Shown piece after piece: positions 22,901 through 33,869 of a DNA stretch of 64,000 nt (within the stretch, counting starts at the first letter, position 1; every line of letters starts with the position of its first letter). The translations under genes and the position numbers were made by a program. The stretch comes from Craspedostauros australis. Taxonomy: Eukaryota; Bacillariophyta; Bacillariophyceae; Mastogloiales; Achnanthaceae. The stretch covers positions 1,922,001 through 1,986,000 of the forward strand of contig JAMXDE010000008.1 of NCBI GenBank assembly GCA_026770025.1, read 5' to 3'. Below the pieces are notes generated by a model that made no database searches, was not told the DNA's origin, and saw nothing but the letters and a program-made list of their open reading frames with translations.

Positions 22901-25075
22901 GTAGACAAGGCAGTTCTCCCGCTCCCTCGAGACTCGAAGGAAACATCCAAGGCGATCGAGAAGCAATCCAAACGAGGCACCGGCCGGAAAATCCGAAGGA
23001 TCCGTGCTGTTGTCTCAAAGGCCACGAAGGGAGAACCTGGCGATGCCGCGCATCGTCCTGGTGAAGATGGCGCGAACACAATCAACGGTGATGCCAAGAA
23101 CTCGTCTACCACCGTCAACAACAAATACAACAGAGGCGTGCATACCGCTGAAGAGACCAACTACGATGTCTCAATTGAAGAACAACAGGAAGTTGCCAAG
23201 TCCAACACCAGCCTTGACTTGAAGCATGCTCTGCCATCTCGGTTATCTCCCGCCGAGGAGGAGCAGCATCCGCAACACTTTCCAAGACCGATGCGAAACG
23301 AAACTGACACAAAGCCATCACGAGGACTGTTGCTTGAGCAGTCCAAGAGTTTGTGCGCGTCTGTCATGAACAGCAGCGCCGCCACAGCGGCAAGCAACAG
23401 CCATCTCCAAAGCAACAATAACAGCAACAACAACACCAGCAACTGCAACACGAGAAGCATGGTCGCTGGTACGACCATGAAGGTCCGTTCGAAGGCCGCA
23501 GAGATGAGCAGACGTGAGCCACCAAGGCATGCCATGCACTTTCTGCGATCAAAGAGCTCCCAGAACCTGGGACAGCTGCTGGACCCAGCCACCCAGAAGG
23601 TCAACGTGCCTGCCCGACCGGCTCTCAGAAGAAGCCAATCGTTCACGGGTGGGAGGAAGAAGCGACAAACGCGTGTGTCAGAGGAGGACATCTTGGCGGC
23701 ATTCATGATGGATGACAACGAGTTGGACAATCGTGACAAGAAGAGCAGCGCCAACGAGTGGGGAAATCGTTCTCTGCATTGCCCACCCACAGGGGGCATC
23801 TTCTCACATGATTCCAACCAAGCCAGGGTGACGGCGGCACCAGCAGCTGCAGATAGGGGTGGGAGACCCAAGCTGGAACGATCCAAGTCATTCAGCCGCG
23901 AAAATAGCATCGTGAAGGCCAAGTGGCTTATGGAACGCGTCATTGATGACGACTTGAACTTGAGCCAGCATGCTGCAGAGATGGCATTTGCGGACGATGG
24001 CAGCGCGATGGGTAGTGATGACGATGGTGATGACGATCGTGATCACAAAAGCAGGCAGGCAAGAGAGTCGGAAGCGCGAAAGGCAAAGGCATCCGTTGCT
24101 CGGCAAGATCAACTTGCCTCGAACGTCAAACCCCTTTCGCATGCGGACGCCAACTCCAAGAGAACTGTGCGGAAGATCGACAGGACCAAGCCTCATGGGA
24201 TGGCATCCAGTGGCCGCCGCTCGGCCTTTGCATATGGCGCAGGTGACAGCGACAGCGGCAGCGACTGCGAGTCCATGGATTCGTTCCACAATGACGAAAG
24301 CGACAATGAAGAGCTCGAAGTTGGTTCCGTCGATGTGTTTACCAGAACAGACCAACGAATGTCGAGGACCCAAAACGGAAAGTCGAGGGATCTGATGTCA
24401 TCCGGAGGAGGGGAGTCGTCCCTCAGTTCAAGCTTCGCCAAGCTGAGACGATTCCAAGACGATCACTCCATCAAGAACTTCAACGATGACTACGACGATG
24501 AAGAGTCTCTGATGTCGTTTGTGAAGAAACCCGTGACGTTTGTCCCTGGCAAGAGAAGGGCGCTGAAGAAGGCCCCCGAGGCATCGACGCCGTCTTCGAT
24601 TCGGGAAGATGCCGACAAAGAATCCGACGATAACTATCGCCGCCGTCCTCTGCAGCTCGGCAAGCCAATGGATCCGAGCGAACTTCGCAAGATGTTGAAC
24701 CTATCCGGACCGCCACCCAAAGGCAAAAATAATGCGAGTGACGACTTGCCGGCGTTTTTTCGTGATGATTTTAATCCCAACGAGGCGCTTCCGAATCGAT
24801 TCGACTTGCTGGTACGACAGAAGAGCACGCCGATGTTGTCAGGAGGTGGTCGCTCCAAGTCATCATTGGTGGGACTCTCCCAAACGCTCACAGGTTCGCA
24901 GGAGGGTGCGACGAATCTTCGCGCCAGACGCAAGAACAAAGCAAACAACAAGGAGCTTTCTGTCTCCTCTTGTCACGGACGCAGAAGTCGTCGAGACTGG
25001 ACGGAAGCGGTGCCGGGACATCCCGATGAACTGAGGTCATCATCGATGCATGGCGAGCAGCTGAGCGGATGGTGA
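19982..25075 (+). CDS. Large basic disordered protein with ~118-residue internal repeats
   Basis: Intronless frame of 1697 residues from the ATG at 19982 (MRSASAAASTM). It has no recognisable catalytic domain. The first third is Lys/Arg/Ser/Ala-rich. Between about 21440 and 22720 four diverged copies of a ~118-residue unit follow one another. Three carry the signature KKSALSSSQH or KKSALSCSQH followed by a KKxxxKKR cluster. The C-terminal third carries acidic patches and repeated Arg-Ser-x-Ser-Phe-like motifs (RRSQSFTGG, LERSKSFSREN, FLRSKSSQN), which resemble basophilic-kinase or 14-3-3 sites. It ends in a more ordered segment (PSELRKMLNLSGPP, then ALPNRFDLLVRQKSTPML). The many basic clusters would suit a nuclear or nucleolar scaffold, but this is a guess. 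Transcript evidence is needed to exclude small introns. Confidence 0.7.
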   Translation: MRSASAAASTMAAPISSETTSIGVKKKPRKETTSKAKTKPKMKATAKSALVKSTVKKKKKPSRGGAAAPVDASVISATAARSTQQGDATANMEAATGKVVIPPKTKESKVDNTKPAKANKLAMRSDAAKMAKGARPKRRRSKDSLGDSTISTLDSSGSIGEVFYGGYNDNGKTDNDGAVGDNDGINDENSSRRGNQRKTGAVAADEPSDDADADAGASRRGRDKDRDKSVTRKAKSRSNSKSGSVVGERSIRKRRTVPKRGRSADKAAQPAKAPADSAADDTKVKAKGKTRSKSKSGLKDATGDVGSRGRADAAEEPKAAKRSKSISKRPTRKERTKLTATKSSISLPDDMDLAILAERELKEDVAIGPATKMPKKAKAVKSANAANTTSTKPRRRASLASKKASRAKIPSDDVEASNRSTSLTSVASSVVSEKGATEEVMRPIGTEGEPSRDAHVPVDQLDTETSRIEIPHMIDSQVGKPDGISGSHTKARGEQQELDKDTSHSKRRARSKLRKPKDDDKKSALSSSQHTSKKAAAKKRRPASKDKEEISTHGEEADNGSSNVKANPSPSLPSAEAVASSSAPQVSASSPSHTAPNNARHQIGEADTEYGEADLKDASTKEATKLKTGKSKGADKKSALSSSQHTRKKGTKKKRSTQKEKAKSSTDGMGAVVGDADGTSGNVKGNSSSASPSLETAASLMSAPQAPSASPSLSKSNTDRETGQTETGHGEQEELDQATTHSKRRTRSKTKKTKDDDDKKSALSCSQHSRKKGVKKKRSANKEKVESAADDAQPKAGEMDTGHGDSKTSEEPNQSKTKEAGAHGNGNANPSSSPDEFNTQDQLGQIEPEYGELKLKDATSKESIKSAAGNSKDKKQQSDELSKSSSHHRRMKRHPSKTSKKSRSSSKPKKFKTVDVNADDSDSNSNSDQANDNAPATADKDTASAAADGESDPIPEARQPSTQESQDVLGDADVDKAVLPLPRDSKETSKAIEKQSKRGTGRKIRRIRAVVSKATKGEPGDAAHRPGEDGANTINGDAKNSSTTVNNKYNRGVHTAEETNYDVSIEEQQEVAKSNTSLDLKHALPSRLSPAEEEQHPQHFPRPMRNETDTKPSRGLLLEQSKSLCASVMNSSAATAASNSHLQSNNNSNNNTSNCNTRSMVAGTTMKVRSKAAEMSRREPPRHAMHFLRSKSSQNLGQLLDPATQKVNVPARPALRRSQSFTGGRKKRQTRVSEEDILAAFMMDDNELDNRDKKSSANEWGNRSLHCPPTGGIFSHDSNQARVTAAPAAADRGGRPKLERSKSFSRENSIVKAKWLMERVIDDDLNLSQHAAEMAFADDGSAMGSDDDGDDDRDHKSRQARESEARKAKASVARQDQLASNVKPLSHADANSKRTVRKIDRTKPHGMASSGRRSAFAYGAGDSDSGSDCESMDSFHNDESDNEELEVGSVDVFTRTDQRMSRTQNGKSRDLMSSGGGESSLSSSFAKLRRFQDDHSIKNFNDDYDDEESLMSFVKKPVTFVPGKRRALKKAPEASTPSSIREDADKESDDNYRRRPLQLGKPMDPSELRKMLNLSGPPPKGKNNASDDLPAFFRDDFNPNEALPNRFDLLVRQKSTPMLSGGGRSKSSLVGLSQTLTGSQEGATNLRARRKNKANNKELSVSSCHGRRSRRDWTEAVPGHPDELRSSSMHGEQLSGW

Positions 25076-27825
25076 GATTTTGGCGTGACCTCGAAAAGAA
25101 GATGGCTCGTGAGAGGAGAGATGTGAGGGGAAAGCTAGCACGCGTCATTGTGTGGATGTACATGTGTGCGTGTCTCAACGCGATGGGGCAAACCAGGGGG
25201 GATGATAATCGTAGACTACTCTTCGATGATACGTAGGAATTGTACCTTGTGGTAGTGCTTGTGGTAGTGCTTGTGGTAGTGCTTGTACTTGCACTCGAAC
25301 TCGTGATCGTGTTGACCATGGTGTGTACTCTACACGTGAGAAGGGGGGCCTCGTGGCAACAACATTGTAGCACAACGAAATGCAAGAAACACGAGCAGAA
25401 GCAGAAAGAGAGAAACGAAGGGGGACAACAGCGGCAAAAGCAACAAGGGATCTCAAGAGGGTTGCGACAAGTTGGGGAACAATGATCGTGCAAGCACAAG
25501 AACGCCCCTTGAGGATGTACAGCATATCAATACGCGTACTTGTAGCAATGTGCGGGCACAAACAGCAGGAACAATCTGAGAGAAGTCCTGTTATCAAGAG
25601 AAACGGCTGGAATTGGTTGGATTCAGTTAGAATCAGAGCCAGTTGACATGCCAACGAGTATCCAATTTCAGCTTTACACCGCGAGAAGTTGCAACCTCGC
25701 GATGGGCAATAGTGGCAGCCGTATCCTACGACTACGAGCACTCAGAAGTTGCAAAGAGCACAATTCTTGGGTTGGATGTACGAGTAGATCAGTGAAGGAT
25801 GGCGAGAAGCAGAGAACTCCAGAACGGAGTTTGGTTGAGTTGAGTTTAGTTGATTTGAGTAAGGATAACAAACAATGCAGAAACTCATGAGAAAGATGGC
25901 ATTGGGCCCTTGCGGCGGATGTGGACAATGCAGAGCAAAGTCGAGTCCAGTGGACCAGAGCAGAGCAGAGCGGGAGTTTGTGATCAACCGCAGGCAGGCC
26001 CGCTCTAATCTTCTGAAAGAATCTGCATATATCCAACGTAGTGCCAAGAGATTCGATCTCTGTCAGATTTGTGCCTCTTTCTGACATGAACTTAGGGCGT
26101 TGCACATCTATGGTCAGGTACATTCGCTGCGCTACTAATATATTCGGAGAGAGAATGTGAGAGTGAGGGAGAGAGCGCCCTAACTCTACTTTGCTCTGTT
26201 CTGTCTGATCTCACGCCGTTCTGTTCAAACCATTACTATACTTGCTTCTGCCGTACTACCTATGCCATCCTGATGCGCCGACGAGAGGTGCTCCGCTTCT
26301 TCGCCACCTCGCGTTACCGCGGCGAGATGGCAAGCCGGCACCGTCAGACAAGGTGGCGATTAGACGTTTGCGTTGGGCTGAGGTAAAGTGGAGTCGATCT
26401 GTCCACAACATGAACATCACAGGCAAAGGAGGATCGACATGCGTATGACACCGTTAAGTGCGCGGCTCGCATAGTTGTTGCGACGAGTCTCACAGTTCAG
26501 AAAATATGAGCAGAAATGCGCGCTTTTGACGAACTGCGAGGGCGAAATCGTCAACGGGTTGCGAGTCGCACATCGTGATCAAACACGGGACAAACATTGT
26601 GCTGTTCGGACAAACCACGAGTAGCCATCGCGTTTGTGTGCCCAGACCTGCACGATGTTGTGAGCCGCTGGTGAAGAAGAAGCCCGACTTGGTCTTCGTC
26701 TTTGTTAAATGTGTACATTTTCCTTAACAAAGGAGCATTGTGAAGCAAACGTCTGGGCATTGCTGAATTGTGAGATTCTGCGTCTTCTGCATAAATGATG
26801 ATCGGACAAAGTGCCCCAGCCACCCTTGTGGTGTAATCCATTCCAAGATGTGGAGGCCTGTCGGAGAATACGGAGAATACGGACAAAATGGCAAAAGAAA
26901 GTGGAATCTTCAAACAAAGCGCACGCAGATAGGCTCGGCACCATCAAGCGGGAAGCATCTCCGTCCGCATCAGATACACTGTGTGGAAACCCTTTCGAGT
27001 TGCATGTTTGGGCGGTTGGTGTTGCTTTTCCTTCCTTTTCTCTCTCCATCGCGACGGCACCAACAACAACGACTACGACAACGCCCGATATGTCGCCCTG
27101 CGAAAGTGGTATTCCAAAGGGAGAGTTCCGGAAACACCTCCTTCCGGTCTGTCGGTCTTTGTTGTCGCGCATCCCTGTTGTTGGGCTTCTTTCTTGTTTG
27201 CGTCAGTATCTGCCTCGCGGAAATGCTGGGAGGTTTGCCTCGCGTGTGCTCTCCCTGCGTTTCGTGTTGCTGAATTGATGCGATGCCAACTGTTGCGGTG
27301 CCAAACCGTACTAAACTTCCCCATGGAGTTTGTTGTTCCTGGCGTTGGGCGTGTTGTTGGTTGTTAGGTGCTCCACGTTGTCTGCGTCTCGCAATGTTGG
27401 TGTCGAACCGAAAACGCAGCGTCGCCATGGGTCATAACATCGCAGCGCGTCGCATCTTCCCTCTGTGAACTTGGACCAGAGATCAACCAAAAGCCAACAG
27501 CCCACAACGCCAGTAGCCAACAGATCACAGAGCAAGGCCAAGCCCAAGCAAGCCTAGAAGTACGAGAACCATTGCGAGAACCAAAGCGGCGCGATTGAGT
27601 CCACAATCCACCGATACCACACAATCCAATTCCGAGCAGGCGTCGAGCAGCATCCACCAGCATCAACCAGCATCAACCAAGGAACCACGGCAACAACCCA
27701 CCCATCAGTGCCTCATCAGTTCCATCCATTCAATTGCGAACATCAATAGAACAGTAGAGGATAGTAGAGGGTAGCAGAGGATAGCAGAGGATCGTAGAGT
27801 AGCAATACAACAGCATCAACCAACG
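25076..27825. other. Long intergenic region, no supported gene
   Basis: About 2.7 kb without a convincing gene. ORFs near 26.7-27.4 kb on both strands are short, mutually overlapping and of shadow-like composition. A 12-bp tandem repeat lies at 25246-25287. Purine-rich GTAGAGGATA repeats lie at 27750-27800, just before the next start, and probably belong to its leader. Confidence 0.4.
25246..25287. repeat. 12-bp tandem repeat, 3.5 copies
   Basis: The unit CTTGTGGTAGTG repeats three times exactly and is followed by a partial copy. It is a simple minisatellite in the spacer. Confidence 0.85.
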
Positions 27826-29202
27826 ATGACAAACATAGCCTTCCATTCCCCACAACACATCCAGAAGGCCACCCCTGACAACGGCTCCATCATGATCCGA
27901 TCCATGAGCACCGATTCGCCATCGTCGGCGCAGCAAGGCCAAGCCAAGCACTTCGCAGACGGCAGCAGCCGCAGTACGATTAATGGCAGCCACCACCCCC
28001 GCGTGAGCAAGAAGGCAGGCAGTCGCAGCCACCGACGCAGCAGCAACGACAGCGACTGCGGCAGCATCCGATCGACCGGGTCCGCTGACAAGGCCACCAA
28101 CGAGAGACGTCGCAACCTCGTGGAGATGAGGAGGCGGTGCGGCGACGGGCCATCCACCGAACCTGCGTCCTCCGCCAGACAACCAGCGCAGGACGCCCTC
28201 GACAGACACAGCCACAAGCTGGTCAGCCCGCGTGTCGTCTCGCTCAACACCCGCATGTCCACGCTGACCGTCAAGAATCAGCAACAGCGGCTTCGCCGGC
28301 TGTCCCTGGAGGAAGACTCCATGGAGTTCTGCGTCTCGGAGCACTCCCTGGCCGACGACCAGATGCAGCACCCCACCATCCTCTCCTGCCACCGACCCTT
28401 CCCCTCCACGGACAACAGCAACAGCAACCACAGCGCCACGGCCTCCCTCTCCTCGACCGGCACGAGCCTGTCCGACGCCACCACGATCAACAACAACAGC
28501 ACGAGCAGCAGCAGCCGCCGCGTTCTGCTGTCCTGTCTGCGCCGCTCCAACGACCGCTGGAGCTCAGGCTCCCTCGACGACTCGTGCAGCGACTTCAACG
28601 GCTCGGGCCATTCCTTCGCGGTGCCGTGCGTCAGCTTCCGCCTCGACAACGTCGAGACGCATCCCATCCCGCACGTGCGCAACATGCCGCACGACCAGAT
28701 CGCCTCATTGTGGTACACGCGTCACGACTACGACCAGATACGCAGCGACATCACGGCCACCGTGCAGATGCTGCGCGAAGGGCGGCTGGAGAAGGACGAC
28801 GTCTGCTACCGCGGACTCGAGTACAAGAAGCAGGGGCAGAAGCGCACGAGGTTCATGCTCGATGCCTTTGACGCCGTCTTTCGCGTGCAGGATCAGATGC
28901 GGTATGAGCACGATGTCGGCATGGCCATGTCTGGCATGGCGCAGCGCATCGCCAAGGCCTACATTGCCAAGAACCGCACGTGCCGTATGGAGGCCTACAA
29001 GATGGGCGTGTGGGATGCCAAGACGGTCGAAGCCATGGGGCGGCGTGATACCCTGCCGTCGCATGGTACGGACGGTGCGGCTGCAACATCATCAGCTGCC
29101 AAGTTCGTCACGACGCGAGCTGGCAGCACCAGCAACAACAACGCCACCACCATGGACACCGCACCCAGAATACCACGTCGAACGTGGGCGAAGGGTGCAT
29201 GA
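27826..29202 (+). CDS. Uncharacterised protein with stramenopile WYT-x-YDQIR/RGLEYKK-type domain
   Basis: Single-exon gene of 458 residues from the ATG at 27826 (context ACGATGA). Residues 1-~265 are low complexity, rich in Ser, Asn and Arg. Residues ~268-410 form a compact conserved-looking domain: VSFRLDNVETHPIPHVR, a LWYTRHDYDQIR helix, CYRGLEYKK, then a helical stretch containing AVFRVQDQMR and an Ala-rich helix (RIAKAYIAKNRT). Many diatom and other stramenopile proteins share the order acidic beta strand, W-Y-(T/S)-R-x-(D/E)-Y, RGLE, and EQ/QDQ helix. I know of no assigned function for this group. The GC-rich, codon-biased composition is like the neighbouring genes. Confidence 0.75.
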   Translation: MTNIAFHSPQHIQKATPDNGSIMIRSMSTDSPSSAQQGQAKHFADGSSRSTINGSHHPRVSKKAGSRSHRRSSNDSDCGSIRSTGSADKATNERRRNLVEMRRRCGDGPSTEPASSARQPAQDALDRHSHKLVSPRVVSLNTRMSTLTVKNQQQRLRRLSLEEDSMEFCVSEHSLADDQMQHPTILSCHRPFPSTDNSNSNHSATASLSSTGTSLSDATTINNNSTSSSSRRVLLSCLRRSNDRWSSGSLDDSCSDFNGSGHSFAVPCVSFRLDNVETHPIPHVRNMPHDQIASLWYTRHDYDQIRSDITATVQMLREGRLEKDDVCYRGLEYKKQGQKRTRFMLDAFDAVFRVQDQMRYEHDVGMAMSGMAQRIAKAYIAKNRTCRMEAYKMGVWDAKTVEAMGRRDTLPSHGTDGAAATSSAAKFVTTRAGSTSNNNATTMDTAPRIPRRTWAKGA

Positions 29203-29615
29203 AGAAGTGCAGGCTGCCTGTGCCGGTCTCTGCCATTTTCATTCATCTCATCACAGCGCTGAACTACACACGTGTTCAAATACGGGCATTGTATCATGTT
29301 ATATCATGGAATACAATATGATGTCTAGTAATACACTGGCATCCTTGGCCAATGACGGCGACGAAATTGCGTCTGCCCCGGTTTTTTCATCAGCGCCCAA
29401 GTTCCGTTTCGAGGGACGCTCCTTTGCCACCACTACTGCAACTACAACTAATCTACCATCATCCAATAGACTCCAATCAGTTTCCATCAGTCACGTTCAT
29501 TCTTCTGCACTCGTAAAATAGTCTGGTCTGGTGCAACTCATTTATTTACAGTCTCGTCAATGTTAAAAAATGAGAGCATTTGCATTGACTCTACTCGACC
29601 GACACGATTCCACTC
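29203..29615. other. Convergent spacer
   Basis: Spacer between the 3' ends of the gene at 27826 (+) and the ankyrin gene (-). It is AT-rich near 29290-29340. No gene is seen. Confidence 0.5.
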
Positions 29616-31379
29616 TTACGCCATCGACACAGCGTGCGGACATTCCAGAAGGAGGTTGTAGATGGTATCCACCTGATCCAGCTCGGTGCCTTCCTGGAAG
29701 CATTCCATCAATCGGACCGACGGCTTCTGACCTTTGCGCATGCCGGCGCGTGGTGACGAACCATTGCAGGGTGGTGGCGGAATTGCGGCGAGCTGGAAGG
29801 CACATAATTGACTCACGGATTCTCGCTGCAACAGGATGTCGCATGCGTTGTCGGCGCTTTGGAACATCTCCCGCAAGGTTTCCTCCCATGTATGACCGGA
29901 TGCGAGGGCCTCGAAGAACTGCAACGATTGGATGCATTCGGCATCTCGGATGGGCGATGTTGTGGCAGTTGCGCTGCTGCGCAGGAGCTGGGAGACGAAG
30001 TGCGCGTGATTCTTCTTCATCGTGCTGATGCACGCCGCGTGAATGGCTCGTCGGCTTCTCGGCGGGACGCTGGTGTCTCTCTTGCTGCGTCCTTTGTACA
30101 GATTGGAAAAGTCGTGGAAGGCCGGGGCTGTGAGCGTCAGCACATCGAGCGGTGTCATCGTGAGCAGCTCTTGTTGTGTGACGCCGCATCCGCGATCGTC
30201 GATGTTGTCGGCGTACATTCTCAGCATCGCATCCGTGAGCTGCGTCGGGATCACGGCGGCGCACACGGCGGCCGCATGCAGCGAAGTCGGTCGTTCGCTC
30301 TGGCCCATGAGGTACCACTCGTCGTTATGGCTTTGGATGATGCAATCGAGTTTGGTGATGCTCTGCCATGCCGCATCGAGGAGGGTGTCGATGCAATTCC
30401 ACAGCATGATGCACGCGTGTTTTGGATGCTCATTCGCGTTCGCATGATCATCATTTTGGACGACGTCGTTGTGCGGCATGTTCACGATGCTGGCGTCCTG
30501 TTCATCGTGGGCTATGCCAGTGCTACTCGCATCATCGTCGCCGCCATGGTCGCTGAAGTTATTGCTGATGCTCGAGCTCGAGCTCAAGCTCGTGGTGAAG
30601 GAGGTGTCATCCGCATGATCATCGCCATCACCGTTGTGAAGATCGGTGTTCTCGTCGTTGTTGGTGGTGAATCCGTGGATGCGGTAGTGGCGCCGCTGCT
30701 TGCGGCTGGGCACGGTCGTTGTGTTGAAATCTTCAACAGCCGGATTTTGCCCTCGCACACTGGGAAGGTGCATGGCCAGGTGGTATTCCTGCACCAGAAC
30801 TTGGAAGACGGTGACGCAATCGCGGTCCGGAACGAAGATCGCCTGCTCGCCTTTGTATCTGGGATGCAGCAACAGCTTCAGGAGCTCGGGTGAGGCATCG
30901 CTGGAGCATGCGACATGCAAGGGCGTCTGTCCTCTGTGGTTGCGCTCCGTGAGGACGTGGATGGTGTCGGTGTGGAGGGCCAGGTCGAGAAGGGCGTAGA
31001 TGGCGTCCACCGGTGGCTTGTTCTGGCACGCGACATGCAGCGGGCTGTTGCCCCATGGATCGGCGCAGAGGATCTGATCATGGATGGTGGCGCGCATCTC
31101 GCTCGTGCACTGCTTGATCAGGGCCCTGCAGATGCGTTTGAGCGCGAACCAATCATCTCGCAGGCAGGTCTGCAGGAGGTATTGGGTGGACTCCGTCATC
31201 TTGGGGCAGATGGGATCGGAATGGGATGATGACGATGATGGTGACGATGATGGTGACGATGACGATGACGATGATGGTGGTGGTGGTGATGCGGTTGTTG
31301 CGTCGGATGCGGGTGCCGGCATTGGGCCGAGCTTGGCCATTTGCACGGGTTCGTTGTTGCGTCGTCGAAGGATCCTCAT
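29616..31379 (-). CDS. Ankyrin-repeat protein
   Basis: Minus-strand single-exon gene. The start chosen is the ATG at 31379 (MRILRRRNNEP, ACATG context), giving 587 residues. The frame stays open to another ATG at 31652 that would add 91 His/Ser-rich residues. After a Pro/Ser run of ~25 residues come two clear ankyrin repeats, with WGNSPLHVACQNKPP and HRGQTPLHVACSSDASPEL as their helix-turn starts. Then come an Asp/Asn-rich linker and a helical C-terminal half containing another degenerate repeat (PTSLHAAAVCAAVIP). Such ankyrin proteins are an expanded, uncharacterised class in diatoms. A binding-scaffold role is the only supportable inference. There is no membrane segment or signal peptide in the shorter form. 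Confidence 0.75.
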   Translation of the reverse strand: MRILRRRNNEPVQMAKLGPMPAPASDATTASPPPPSSSSSSSPSSSPSSSSSHSDPICPKMTESTQYLLQTCLRDDWFALKRICRALIKQCTSEMRATIHDQILCADPWGNSPLHVACQNKPPVDAIYALLDLALHTDTIHVLTERNHRGQTPLHVACSSDASPELLKLLLHPRYKGEQAIFVPDRDCVTVFQVLVQEYHLAMHLPSVRGQNPAVEDFNTTTVPSRKQRRHYRIHGFTTNNDENTDLHNGDGDDHADDTSFTTSLSSSSSISNNFSDHGGDDDASSTGIAHDEQDASIVNMPHNDVVQNDDHANANEHPKHACIMLWNCIDTLLDAAWQSITKLDCIIQSHNDEWYLMGQSERPTSLHAAAVCAAVIPTQLTDAMLRMYADNIDDRGCGVTQQELLTMTPLDVLTLTAPAFHDFSNLYKGRSKRDTSVPPRSRRAIHAACISTMKKNHAHFVSQLLRSSATATTSPIRDAECIQSLQFFEALASGHTWEETLREMFQSADNACDILLQRESVSQLCAFQLAAIPPPPCNGSSPRAGMRKGQKPSVRLMECFQEGTELDQVDTIYNLLLECPHAVSMA

Positions 31380-33869
31380 GTTGGTGTTGAAGTCGTGGCT
31401 GTGGCTGCAGCAGTGGTGATGAAGTTGTCGTTGGTGAGGATGGTTGACTTTGTGGCTGAACTTGAGATGCTTCGATTTTATGTGATGTCGATGGAGCAGA
31501 ATTGCGTCATGTGTTGACCTTCGTGCTTTCCGACTTCTTTCTGTGGTCCAGATACCAAATAGGAGTGAGCACTCTTGCGCTGCATGGCATGGGCCATGGG
31601 ATGCGAAGACAAATTTGGATGGTTGATGTTGAATGCGACAGCTCGCATCCATGGTCGCTCTTTGAGTCCAACGTTGATGCTCATTTTCTGTTTGAACTCA
31701 TGTACGTGGGCGTTGGTGCACCCTGGAGTTCTCCGAGCGCTGTCATCGGCATTGGTGGCAACGGCGGCGTGGTGGCGCGGCAGTGTTGACAGCCGCAAAC
31801 ACACTGCAAAGAGGGAGAGACGGATGGATGACACATACGCGATTCCGCCCCCCTGTGCAATAACATCCAAAGTTGCATCGGGAACGACGAGGATCGCCGT
31901 TCGTGGCGAGTGACTCTTCGGCCGTACGCACTTTCGTGTCCAAGATGTGCTCTCTGGGTGGCCGCACCACGAACAGCACTCTCCGGACAGAGACAGAGAC
32001 GGAACACAACCGAACTGATCCACCAAACAGACCGAAGATTGGAGGATTGTGTCGCGGCGGAAACATCATCATGACGCAAATCGTGAAGCAAGTGATAAAA
32101 GAGAGGCTCTCGTTTGCTTGGTTATTGGAGCAGAAATGTGTGAGCATGTGTGTTGTTGGATTCGGTTCCTTTGATCTGTGTTTGGGATATTGCCTTCATG
32201 ACTGCCGCGTCGCAGTTGTTATGTGATCTTCCAACCGATCACGAAGCTCTCCTTCATGGATGTCATGCTGAGACAAAGACGTTTCTCCGAAGTATCATGA
32301 CGCACACATTTCGGTTATTTGGTTCAACGGAACACAAGCTTTTTACGCGCTTAATACTTTGTCAATCGGGACCTTGCTGCCCGTGACTCCGTCGTGATCT
32401 CCCCACACACACATTTCCATCCCCAACGACTATTGATGATCCTGTCTGTGCACGTGCATGCTCGCGCAGTTGCATCCGCACATGTTTGCACGTGTTGGCA
32501 TCGCCGCATGCCTGTGTCCCTGAAACTATGTTCCAGTTTCCGAGCAGAGACGGAATCCAAGCAGATCGTTCGGGAACGGGTGGCGGCGATTGAACACGAA
32601 AGTATCATCCTCTTGAACGTGGGCATAAAAACAAAACAGGGCCATGGTCATGGGCACCGACACAGTACGAGCTTTGCATGCGCGTCCTCGTAAGCCATAC
32701 ACACGCAGGTGTGGCATGTTTACGCAACGGCTCAATTTGTACTACTATGGTATTCTAAGATTGCATACACTGCATTTCGGAGGGGAGCGAAAAGTCCAAC
32801 GAGACGACGTTCTCTGACAATGGGATCGGATGCGACACCAAGCACAGCGAGGTGCCTCTTTCTCAATGGATCCTGACGTACGAGTATCGCATCATTTGCA
32901 CATGCATCATGTTTTGGTGAGAAAGCTCCAGAGTAGAGCATCGGTAGGTTGGTGGCAAAACAGATGGCGAAGGGCCAGGTCTTATCTTGGAGTTCTTCAT
33001 CAGCAGTTGTCATATTTTGGATGTACTATTATGGGTGACAGGCAGACGCAATATATGCTATTCAGATCGACATTTTCATATGAAAATTAGCGAAAAAGGA
33101 CATAAAATTGTGTTGAATGATCTTGACGAGCAAATTGATGACAGTGTTTGAAAAGGCAGGACTTGGGAATTTTCATCCATATCTTTGTATTTTTTGTAGT
33201 CTCGTTTTACCTTATTTCTGTTTGATTTCTGCCAAACTGAACATCAACGCAATGATGGTTGATCTTGCACCAGTTGTCTGCGTTATGGTTGATCGTATCA
33301 CGACTATGGTGCTCCATGACGTCACCTCATAAAGTTGACTGACAGATCACCTTCGGAAGCGGCATCGCTCTCCATGGCAGTGTACGACTGGTGATTGACC
33401 TCGTGAAGCTCACGCTCCTACGAACAAGGAGACAACATTGGCGTCTCTTGGTCAAAGCGTCCACACGCGTACTCAGCATCGCTTTCTTCATGGTTGACCA
33501 ATTGTGGCCACAAAATGCAATCAAGACCTCTACCCATTGCTCAGGGTTGAATCGGGTCTTCATCCCACAAACAACAACGCAAAACGAACTGATTCGCCCA
33601 GGATCCGTCGAAGGGCAGACTCTCCACTAAAACAGAACAAGAAGATCGTATCTTGCACTTTTCTCACGAAATCGTATCCGCACTGGCATCCATCGTATCC
33701 ATCTCACCCATCACATCCACTGCGTTGATCGTAGTCGTAACTCTCGCAAGAACACAGAAGTATCACATCGGCACTCTGACATTCTCACACTCGCTACATA
33801 TCATATTCCATTATAATAATATTATACTACGTCCCGACTGAGATCAGCAATACCGTGAGCACAATCACC
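31380..33869. other. Long intergenic region, no supported gene
   Basis: About 2.5 kb between the divergent ankyrin and amidohydrolase genes. Only short ORFs without recognisable content were found on either strand. No RNA gene was recognised. Confidence 0.4.

Noticed and set aside
29570-30893. Plus-strand ORFs (152 and 361 codons) across the ankyrin gene
   Set aside because: They are complements of the ankyrin coding sequence; the ankyrin motifs on the minus strand are clear.
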